Source of the DNA: Anaerobaca sp035448545
Lineage (GTDB): Bacteria; Planctomycetota; Phycisphaerae; Sedimentisphaerales; Anaerobacaceae
Length of the DNA: 64,000 bases
Assembly: GCA_035448545.1 (NCBI GenBank)
Contig: DAOTJE010000001.1
Coordinates: forward strand, 124,001-188,000
Direction: 5' to 3'
A model generated the notes under the pieces. It was not told where the DNA came from, did not search any database, and saw nothing but the letters and a program-made list of their open reading frames with translations. Shown here piece after piece: positions 13,888 through 20,585 of the stretch (within the stretch, counting starts at the first letter, position 1; each line of letters opens with the position of its first letter). Both the position numbers and the translations under genes were made by a program.

Positions 13888-14687
13888 GGGGCCAGGTCGA
13901 TAACGGTGGCGTCGGGCAGGTGGCGGGTGATGATCTCGGCGGCGAGGTTGGTCCAGTGGCCGCAGGCGTCGAGGACGACGCTGTCGGTGGTGACGACGAT
14001 GGGGGGCCGTGGACGGTTCTCGGTCGTCAGTTGGCAGTTGTCGGTTGGCGGCTGGCCGTGGGCTGGGGACGGAGAACTGTCAACTGTCCACTGACCACGC
14101 AGTTCCGCGTCGGGGTTCAGCGACAGGCGGACGGTCCAGGGCCAGTGGCGCTCTTGGGCCAGGTCGGTGAGGAGCGTTTTGAGACGGCCGCTGTTGGAGA
14201 CGGGGCTGTCGAGCAGCCACCGGGCCTCCGCGATGCCGATCTCGGCCAGAAACGCGCCGATCCGAGCGAGGGCAGGGACTGTTTCTTCGACCTTGCGGTA
14301 CGTCCCGTGAATGCTGGCCAGGTCACGGAAGCAGCCATCCCGGCCGCGGAAGATCAGGCCTCCGCTGAGGGCCGCCTCGATCGTGATCAGCAGGTTGTAC
14401 CCATCGATGGCCAGGGTCCGGCCGGGCAGCGCGCCGATCGCGACGCGACGCGCCAGCCGCGACTGCCTCTGCGCATCGGAGCAGGCCGACCGCATCACCG
14501 CCAGCCGCTGCCTCTGCGTCAGGCCAAAGCGGTCGCCCACGAGCTTCAGGGCGCTCTTGTCCGCGTAGCCCTTGCTCAGCAGCAGGGAAAAGTCGGCCAG
14601 CGCCTCGCGCAGCGCCGGCAGCTTGTCGGCCGCAAACAGCGCGGCGTCGGCCGGATGCCGCCCTCGATGTTCTCGTTTGTCAGGCAC
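13881..14687 (-). CDS. DUF434/DUF5616 protein with an in-frame heptamer-repeat insertion
   Basis: This 268-residue protein has an N-terminal DUF434 part (ADFSLLLSKGYADKSALKLVGDRFGLT followed by RQRLAVMRSAC) and a C-terminal DUF5616-like part (LAIDGYNLLITIEAALSGG, IFRGRDGCFRDLAS, VEETVPALARIGAFL and VVTTDSVVLDACGHWTNLA). The second part resembles a PIN/NYN-like metal-dependent nuclease fold, but the function is uncharacterised. Between NPDAELRG and PIVVTTDSV lie about 28 low-complexity residues encoded by the inverted heptamer element at 14015-14098. Its 3' end is duplicated at 12362-12391. The start is ATG 14687; the upstream region is another heptamer element. Confidence 0.85.
   Translation of the reverse strand: MPDKREHRGRHPADAALFAADKLPALREALADFSLLLSKGYADKSALKLVGDRFGLTQRQRLAVMRSACSDAQRQSRLARRVAIGALPGRTLAIDGYNLLITIEAALSGGLIFRGRDGCFRDLASIHGTYRKVEETVPALARIGAFLAEIGIAEARWLLDSPVSNSGRLKTLLTDLAQERHWPWTVRLSLNPDAELRGQWTVDSSPSPAHGQPPTDNCQLTTENRPRPPIVVTTDSVVLDACGHWTNLAAEIITRHLPDATVIDLAPS
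14015..14098. repeat. Heptanucleotide inverted-repeat element inside the DUF434 gene
   Basis: The left arm contains units CAGTTGG, CAGTTGT, CGGTTGG. The right arm contains AACTGTC, AACTGTC, CACTGAC. The arms 14026-14046 and 14075-14095 pair at 17 of 21 positions around a GC-rich centre. The length keeps the host reading frame open. Confidence 0.75.
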
Positions 14688-14691
14688 TTTG

Positions 14692-14783
14692 GGATTTACG
14701 ATTCACGATTTACAATTTACTATCTGCCTCGTGCGTCTCAAACGCGACTCAATCGTAAATCAGAAATCCAGAATCGTAAATCC
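14692..14783. repeat. Heptanucleotide inverted-repeat element between divergent genes
   Basis: The left arm is a run of GATTTAC/GATTCAC-type 7-mers (14692-14720) and the right arm a run of AATCGTA/AATCAGA/AATCCAG 7-mers (14751-14783), reverse complements in consensus. It occupies nearly the whole 98-base space between the DUF434 start and the MBL start, so it must carry or disrupt both promoters. Confidence 0.75.
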
Positions 14784-14785
14784 GA

Positions 14786-15640
14786 ATGTCCAGTCACAAC
14801 CTGTCAGAGATACAACTCGGCGATCTCACGGTCCTCGGCTACTCGGTGGCCGGCGAGGAGACGGTGATCGCCGTGCCCCAGCTCGATGTGTGCTTCGACG
14901 TGGGCAAGGCGCCGGACCAGATCATCCCCATCGGCCACGTCCTGCTGACGCACGGGCATATGGACCATGCGGCGGGGTTCGCCTATTACCTCTCGCAGCG
15001 CAACTTCTGCGGGATGGCGCCCGGCACGGTCCTGGCGCCGGCCAACCTGATCCGCACGATGCAGGAGATCCTCGACTCCTGGGGCCGGCTCGACGGCAAC
15101 CGCATCCCCGCCCGGCTCGTCGGCGTGCGGCCGGGCGATGAATACGCCATCAAGCCCAACCTCTTCGCCCGGGCCTTTCCCACCCGGCACACCGCCGGCT
15201 CGGTGGGCTTCACCATCCTGGAGAAGCGCAAGAAGCTCAAACCCGAATACGTCGGACTGACCGGGCCCCAGATTGTCGCGCTCAAGAAGCAGGGGATCGC
15301 CATCGACAATCCCGTGGAGATCCCCCTCGTCACCTACCTGGGCGACACGCAGTACGTCGATTTCGCCCGGCTCGACTACGTCGTCCACAGCCGCGTCCTG
15401 ATCGCCGAGTGCACGTTCTACGAGGACGAGCACATCGGCCGGGCCAACGCCGGGCGGCATATGCACGTCGACGAGCTCGCCGGCCTGCTCGGCCGCCTCG
15501 ACAACGAACACGTCATCCTCTCCCACCTGACGGCCCGCACGCCCATGGGCGAGGTCCGCCGGATGCTCCAGAAGACGTTGCCGCCCGCGATTCACGACAA
15601 GGTCCTCATCCTGATGGACCGCAAGTACCGCCGCCCGTAG
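14786..15640 (+). CDS. MBL-fold metallo-hydrolase, ribonuclease Z-like
   Basis: The product is 284 residues. The zinc motif LLTHGHMDHAAG lies near residues 53-64, the later ligand region is PTRHTAGSVGF, then an inserted arm rich in Lys, LGDTQYVDF, AECTFYEDEH and the final ILSHLTARTP. This is the tRNase Z-like branch of the metallo-beta-lactamase fold, and the T-H-x-H-x-D-H motif is intact. Whether it matures tRNA 3' ends or hydrolyses another phosphodiester is unresolved. No Shine-Dalgarno precedes the ATG at 14786, because the heptamer element reaches to within two bases of it. Confidence 0.9.
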   Translation: MSSHNLSEIQLGDLTVLGYSVAGEETVIAVPQLDVCFDVGKAPDQIIPIGHVLLTHGHMDHAAGFAYYLSQRNFCGMAPGTVLAPANLIRTMQEILDSWGRLDGNRIPARLVGVRPGDEYAIKPNLFARAFPTRHTAGSVGFTILEKRKKLKPEYVGLTGPQIVALKKQGIAIDNPVEIPLVTYLGDTQYVDFARLDYVVHSRVLIAECTFYEDEHIGRANAGRHMHVDELAGLLGRLDNEHVILSHLTARTPMGEVRRMLQKTLPPAIHDKVLILMDRKYRRP

Positions 15641-15932
15641 GGACGCCGGCGGAGGGGGAAGGGACGCGGGGGAGCGAATCCGCAATCGGAAATCGGCAAT
15701 TATTTGTTTTCCATCGGGCCTCATAACCTCCGCTGTGTGTTTGGTTTAAGTGGCTGGGCACAAAAAAGATCACCAAATATACAACAAAAGGCTGGACAGG
15801 TATTGGTCTGCCCATACAATGAAGCCACGATATGGTGATTAGACAATACCGCACAGCGGCGGGTACGATCCGGACGCGGCGGGGCGGCGGTGTGGCCGCC
15901 CGGGCGGGTCGGACCCGGTTGGGAGACAGCAT
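15641..15932. other. AT-rich intergenic region with a short heptamer tract
   Basis: At 15674-15701 there is a one-armed heptamer run (AATCCGC, AATCGGA, AATCGGC). Further right is an AT-rich block at 15715-15850, unlike the GC-rich surroundings, with a dyad of ATCACCA near 15770 and TGGTGAT near 15833 that could be an operator. GGGAG before 15933 is the Shine-Dalgarno of the next gene. Confidence 0.5.
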
Positions 15933-17783
15933 ATGACGACGAGACTGGACCCGAGGCAGGCCAACGCCCGGCGCGAGCTGTATCACCTGGAGAACCGCCT
16001 GCGGCAGGGGCCGGCCAGGGCTTCGGGTCGGGCGGACGGCTGGTGGCAGGCCGCGTCGTTCGAGGCGGCACACGAGGCGGTGGAGGACCTGGAACGGCAG
16101 TATGGCCGCCGGTCGCAGCAGTGGGCGTACTTCGACGCCGCCGGCGATCCGGTGGGCCTGATCCTGCGGTGGGACCGGGCGGTGGGCAAAGAGATTCGGC
16201 CGGTCCATCGCGGGCCGGATGGACGCTGGCGGATCGGCGGAATGCCTCTGCCGCGTCCCCTGTACAATCTGCCGGCTTTGCTGGCCCGGACGGATGAGAC
16301 GGTCTACGTGGCCGAGGGCGAGAAGGCGGCCGATGCCGCCGGCTGGCTGGGGCTGCTGGGCACGACCAGTCCGCACGGCAGCCACAGCGCCGCCAAGGCC
16401 GACTGGCGTCCTCTGGCCGGACGCGACGTCGTGCTGCTGCCGGACAACGACGAGGCCGGCCGCCGCTACGTGCAGACCGTCGCGGAGATCCTGCAAAGTC
16501 TCGATCCACCGGCCCGCGTGCGGATCGTCGAGCTGCCCGGCCTGGAGCCCAAGGGCGATCTGTTCGACTGGGTCCACGCCGGTGGGGGCATGGAGGAACG
16601 ACAGAACACGCTGGCGGCCCTGGTCGAGGCGGCGGAAGTTTGCGGCGCGCCCGTTGCGGATTGCGGATTGCGGATTGCCGATTGCGGATTCAACTCCACG
16701 CGTCAATCCGAAATCCGACATCCGACATCCGCAATCTCCGCTCGGAGCGTGCCGATCCTTCAGTGCTTCGCCGACGTGGTGCCGACGTCGGTGCGGTGGC
16801 TGTGGCCGGGACGGATCGCCATGGGCCGCCTGACGCTGCTGGTGGGCCGGCCGGGCGAAGGCAAGAGCTTCCTGACGACCGATCTGGCGGCGCGGGTCTC
16901 GACGGGCCGACCCTGGCCCGACGGCAGCGAGGGCGTCAGCGGCTCGGTGATCTTCATCTGCGCCGAGGACGACCCGTCCGACACGCTGCGGCCGCGTCTG
17001 GATGCCCACGGGGCGGATGTGCGTCGCACGCATCTGCTGTCGATGGTCCGCAAGACCACAGCCGAGGGTCGCACCTACGACGCGGCGTTCACTCTGAACG
17101 ACATCGAGCCGCTGGAGCGGTGTCTCCAGATGCACCCGGACTGCCGGCTGGTCGTGGTGGACCCGATCGGCTCGTACCTGGGCAGCGGGACTGACTCCTA
17201 CCGCGACAGCGACGTGCGGCTGCTGCTGGACCCGGTGGCCCGGGTGGCGGACCTGTACGGTCCGGCGGTCCTGCTCGTGGCCCACCGACGCAAGAACGCT
17301 GCCGTCGCCCACGCCGACGACCTGGCCCTGGGCAGCCGGGCCTTCACCGGCGTGGCCCGCTCCGTCTGGCATCTGATCCGGGACCCGAAGAACCGCGACC
17401 GGCGCCTGCTGCTGCCCGGCAAGAACAACCTGGCCGCCGAGGGTCAGGGCTTGGCCTTCATCATCGCCGGCGACCCACCGGCCGTCTGCTGGCAGACCGA
17501 GGCGGTCGACATGACCGCCACCGATGCCCTCGCCGCCGAAACCGCCGCCGGCGAGAGCAACGCCGACCGAACCGTTCGAAAGGAAGCCGCCGCCTGGCTG
17601 CGGGCGCTGCTGGCCGACGGCCCCATGGCGGCCGCCGAAGTCCGTCGGCAGGCCGAGGACGCCGGCTTCACCTGGCGGACCGTCCAGCGGGCAAGGGCCG
17701 ATCTTCATGTCTCTTCGATTCGCGACGCTGCGGAAGGTCGCCACCGGTGGCATCTGCCCGACACGAAGGGTGACAAAGGCTGA
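15933..17783 (+). CDS. TOPRIM-like plus RepA/AAA_25-type ATPase (plasmid/phage primase-helicase-like)
   Basis: This 616-residue protein has an N-terminal zinc-less primase-associated part, then a TOPRIM-like segment (TVYVAEGEKAADAAGWLG and VVLLPDNDEAGRRYV, about residues 120-175). An insertion encoded by heptamer repeats follows at about residues 241-268, then an ATPase with Walker A VGRPGEGKSFL near residue 304, VIFICAEDD, Walker B LVVVDPIGSYL near residue 406 and VLLVAHRRKN. This architecture is usual for replication proteins of plasmids, phages and integrative elements. Start ATG 15933 follows GGGAG by seven bases. The C-terminal winged-helix-like tail (AEVRRQAEDAGFTWRTVQRA) supports DNA binding. 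It is probably a remnant of a mobile element. Confidence 0.85.
   Translation: MTTRLDPRQANARRELYHLENRLRQGPARASGRADGWWQAASFEAAHEAVEDLERQYGRRSQQWAYFDAAGDPVGLILRWDRAVGKEIRPVHRGPDGRWRIGGMPLPRPLYNLPALLARTDETVYVAEGEKAADAAGWLGLLGTTSPHGSHSAAKADWRPLAGRDVVLLPDNDEAGRRYVQTVAEILQSLDPPARVRIVELPGLEPKGDLFDWVHAGGGMEERQNTLAALVEAAEVCGAPVADCGLRIADCGFNSTRQSEIRHPTSAISARSVPILQCFADVVPTSVRWLWPGRIAMGRLTLLVGRPGEGKSFLTTDLAARVSTGRPWPDGSEGVSGSVIFICAEDDPSDTLRPRLDAHGADVRRTHLLSMVRKTTAEGRTYDAAFTLNDIEPLERCLQMHPDCRLVVVDPIGSYLGSGTDSYRDSDVRLLLDPVARVADLYGPAVLLVAHRRKNAAVAHADDLALGSRAFTGVARSVWHLIRDPKNRDRRLLLPGKNNLAAEGQGLAFIIAGDPPAVCWQTEAVDMTATDALAAETAAGESNADRTVRKEAAAWLRALLADGPMAAAEVRRQAEDAGFTWRTVQRARADLHVSSIRDAAEGRHRWHLPDTKGDKG
16653..16737. 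repeat. Heptanucleotide inverted-repeat element between TOPRIM and ATPase domains
   Basis: The left arm is five copies of GATTGCG-like 7-mers (16653-16690) and the right arm is AATCCGA, CATCCGA, CATCCGC units (16704-16736). It is read through in frame as a low-complexity linker (ADCGLRIADCG and SEIRHPTSAI) exactly at a domain boundary. Confidence 0.8.
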
Positions 17784-18110
17784 CAAGGGCCTGCGTCGTT
17801 GGCACGCTGTCATGCTGTCACGCGGTCACGCGCGCCGGCAGTGAAGGCCTATGTGGTTATTGTGCATATTGTCACATTACAGGATCTTCCTGCATCTGTG
17901 TTTCTGTGTGTTCTTTGGCAAGGTCCGGGCAGACTCTGATGGGCACACTATGAGGAACGGCGGACCTGCCCCCGAGCGTGCCAAGTGCCAAGCGACAGAC
18001 ACACAGGCACGCTGTCACGCTGTCACGCGGGTCGATGCGGGCAGGGCGTCACTTGGGCGGCAGGGGCGATCCGCCGGTGGCGGGACGATTCGCCGTTGGG
18101 GACGGGCCGC
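17784..18110. repeat. Non-coding region with iteron-like direct repeats
   Basis: A 27-base block (GGCACGCTGTCATGCTGTCA and on) at 17801-17827 recurs at 18006-18032 with one substitution and one extra G. Each copy holds two or three CTGTCA/GTCACG units. Between them is an AT-richer stretch (TGTGGTTATTGTGCATATTG). Placed directly after a RepA-like gene, this resembles an iteron origin region, but no DnaA box was verified. Confidence 0.5.
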
Positions 18111-18665
18111 TCAGTGGAGCCGGCGGAGGCGGGCGTTGACGGCTTTGAGGTCGAAGGCCTCGGGGTCGTAACGGCCGGCCCATTCGAGCAGTTCGGCCAG
18201 TTGCGGATCATCCGGGTGTTTCCTTGCTTCGAGGATGTCGCTGTAGCCCCAGGGCCCGCCGCAATCCTCGGGCGGACAGGCCCGTTCGCCCGCCAGACAG
18301 ATGGGATACTTGCCGCCGGCCTCGGGTTCGAGGATCTTCTCCACCGTCAGCGTGTGACGCCAGTCGTCGCCGAAATCGTAGATGTAGCGGAGCTTGGCCT
18401 TCGGACGCGTGACGACGTCGCAGAGCCTCACCTCGGTGTCGCCGGCGGTCATCTCCATATCGAATTCCTCGTTGACCGAGGGCGCATACCGGCCGCTGCC
18501 GATCCGAAACTCGTGCAGATGGCAGTTCTCCCAGCCCATCACCACCTGGATGACGTCGTGCAGGTCGGCCAGGGTGATCGCGCCGGGGACCTGCACGCGC
18601 CGCCAGATGGGCGGGCGAATGTCGTCGAGCGTGATCTTGATTTGATAGATTCTCTGTTCACTCAT
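18111..18665 (-). CDS. Plasmid pRiA4b ORF-3 family protein
   Basis: This 184-residue protein has the complete family signature: YQIKITLDDIRPPIWRRVQV, LADLHDVIQVVMGWENCHLH, EFRIG, YIYDFGDDWRHTLTVEKIL, CLAGERACPPEDCGGPWGY and the closing FDLKAVNARL. The family is common on plasmids and in genomes of environmental bacteria, with no established function. Its start codon overlaps the stop of the nucleotide-sugar dehydrogenase (ATGA, 18662-18665), so the two genes are translationally coupled although unrelated in role. Confidence 0.93.
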   Translation of the reverse strand: MSEQRIYQIKITLDDIRPPIWRRVQVPGAITLADLHDVIQVVMGWENCHLHEFRIGSGRYAPSVNEEFDMEMTAGDTEVRLCDVVTRPKAKLRYIYDFGDDWRHTLTVEKILEPEAGGKYPICLAGERACPPEDCGGPWGYSDILEARKHPDDPQLAELLEWAGRYDPEAFDLKAVNARLRRLH

Positions 18666-20305
18666 CGTGTGCCTTTGACCTCCTTCTTGATCCGCTGGAT
18701 GTGGCCCCGACCGAGGGCCTTGACCTCGCAGCCGAGCTCGAAGTACCGACGGATCCGCGCGTCGTCGAGAATGCCGAAGCAGTCGATCACCGCCAGCGGT
18801 TCGCCCGCCCAGCCGACCACCTGATCGGGGTCGAGCTTCAGGTACGCCTCATGCGGGACCGCCAGGATCAGGGCCTCGGCCCCCGCGATCGCCCTGGCCA
18901 GGTCCTTCTGGACGACGGTGTGTGTCAGGTGCTCCTGGTTGCGGAAGAAGCGGGCCCAGGACTGTCCCGGCGCCGGGTAGGTGTCCTGCGACTCCAGCTC
19001 GTACCAGTGCTCGACGTAGGGATCGTGCACGCGGATGTCGGCGCCCATCTCGGCCAGCTTGCGCGCGACCATCTCGCTGCCGCTGTAGCGGGTGTCGCCG
19101 ACGTCCTGGCGATAGCTGGCGCCGCAGAGCAGGACCTCGGCGCCGGCGATGTAGCGGCCCATGTTCCGCAGGGCGTCGCGGGTCAACTGCGCCACGTGCA
19201 GTCCGCGGGTGTCGTTGATGTCGATCGCGGTGGGAGTGAGTTTGAAAACCTGCTCGCCGTCCTCGAAGCCGAGGATATGCTTGTAGGCCCAGTAGCCCAG
19301 GCCACCGTCCTTGGGCAGGCAGTAGCCGCCGATGCCCGGGCCGGGGAAGATCATGTTGTTGTGCGTCGGACGCATCCGGATGGCGTGGATGACCTTGATG
19401 AGGTCCACGCCGTTGCGCTCGGCGAACAGGCTCCACTCGTTCAGGAACGCCAGGATCGTGGCGCGGTAGGAGTTCTCGACGATCTTGGTGGTCTCGGACT
19501 CGATGGGGCGATCCATCACGGTCAGCGGGAACTGCTCGGTGTTGAGGACCTCGCGGAGGAATTTCTCGACGCGGGCGCGGGCCTCGGCGTTGCAGCCCGC
19601 GCAGACGCGCCAGAAGTCGCGGATCGACGAGACGTAGTGCCGCCCCGGCATGACGCGTTCGAAGCTGTGCGCCAGCAGCGGCTCCGAGTGAATTCCTCGT
19701 GTGGCGAACGCCTTTTTCATGATCGGCCAGGCGACGAACTCGGTGGTGCCCGGGGCGACGGTCGTCTCGATGAGCACCAGACAGTGCGGCCGGACCTTCT
19801 CGCCGATCGTCCGCATGGTCGCCTCCAGGGCGCTCATCTCGGCCTGGCCGTTGCGCATGTTTCCCAGCTCGTGCTTGGTGTAGTCGCACTGGACGTCCAC
19901 GACCACGCAGTCGGCCAGCGTCAGACATTCGCTGTTGTACGTGGCGACCAGGGTCTTCTTGTCGAGGACACAGCGGGCGATCATCGGGTCCACCTCGGGG
20001 TCCTCGGCCTTGACGGGGGACTGGCCGCGATTGAGCAGGGGGATCTTCCAGTAGCTGCGCGGGCTGGGACGCTGGCAGCCGATGACGAACTTGTTCGGTC
20101 GGCCGGTCTGCTTGTCCACCGTGTCGGCGATGATGGCGGCCATCACCGCACCGACGAAGCCGACGCCCATGACCACGACGACTTCCTTGCCTTCGGTTCG
20201 GGCGGCCTCGGCGAGGGCCCGGAGGCGCTCGAATTCCCCGGCGTACTGCTCGGGCGTCGGCAGTTCGAACTTCTCCCCGGTCGGACTTGCAGAATACTGA
20301 CTCAT
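18662..20305 (-). CDS. UDP-glucose/GDP-mannose dehydrogenase family protein
   Basis: This 547-residue protein is longer than the usual 430-450. It has the Rossmann start VVVVMGVGFVGAVMAA at about residue 42, after a 40-residue N-terminal extension. Further motifs are VVVDVQCDYTKHELGN, VLIETTVAPGTTEFV, ERVMPGRHY, ETTKIVENSYRATILAFLNE, the catalytic-cysteine motif GPGIGGYCLPKD near residue 325 and a C-terminal LLCGASYRQDVGDTRYS domain. Such enzymes oxidise UDP-sugars to uronic acids for polysaccharides. Start ATG 20305 follows AGAGGAA. It is coupled to the pRiA4b gene. Confidence 0.93.
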   Translation of the reverse strand: MSQYSASPTGEKFELPTPEQYAGEFERLRALAEAARTEGKEVVVVMGVGFVGAVMAAIIADTVDKQTGRPNKFVIGCQRPSPRSYWKIPLLNRGQSPVKAEDPEVDPMIARCVLDKKTLVATYNSECLTLADCVVVDVQCDYTKHELGNMRNGQAEMSALEATMRTIGEKVRPHCLVLIETTVAPGTTEFVAWPIMKKAFATRGIHSEPLLAHSFERVMPGRHYVSSIRDFWRVCAGCNAEARARVEKFLREVLNTEQFPLTVMDRPIESETTKIVENSYRATILAFLNEWSLFAERNGVDLIKVIHAIRMRPTHNNMIFPGPGIGGYCLPKDGGLGYWAYKHILGFEDGEQVFKLTPTAIDINDTRGLHVAQLTRDALRNMGRYIAGAEVLLCGASYRQDVGDTRYSGSEMVARKLAEMGADIRVHDPYVEHWYELESQDTYPAPGQSWARFFRNQEHLTHTVVQKDLARAIAGAEALILAVPHEAYLKLDPDQVVGWAGEPLAVIDCFGILDDARIRRYFELGCEVKALGRGHIQRIKKEVKGTR

Positions 20306-20482
20306 GTTCGAGTTCCTCTCAAAGTCACCAATCCCTGGCTGCATGGCCGTTGACCCGGACGAGCGTCAGGATCTGCACATCGGCGGCACACATGACATGA
20401 GCTTAGTCATTAACCCACGCAAGGCAAGGTTTTTCCGCCCGTTCGGCCACCCCGCCGGCGTCCGCACAGGGCGGCATGGGTT

Positions 20483-20511
20483 TTGCGTCACAGAGGCGAA
20501 ACTGGTATAAT
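20483..20511 (+). promoter_or_regulatory. Strong extended -10 promoter of the LamG/dockerin gene
   Basis: TTGCGT (20483-20488), exactly 17 bases, and TATAAT (20506-20511) preceded by TGG. It lies about 75 bases before the start at 20586. Confidence 0.65.
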
Positions 20512-20585
20512 GCCAGGGTGGCAAGTCGCCACATGGTCCGGCGGTCCGGCCGGGCACGGATCAGGGTAAAATGGGAGATCGCCTC

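Noticed and set aside
17851..18171. A 106-residue plus-strand frame after the RepA-like gene
   Set aside because: It lacks a Shine-Dalgarno, has biased composition with no recognisable domain, and overlaps the repeats and the end of the pRiA4b gene.
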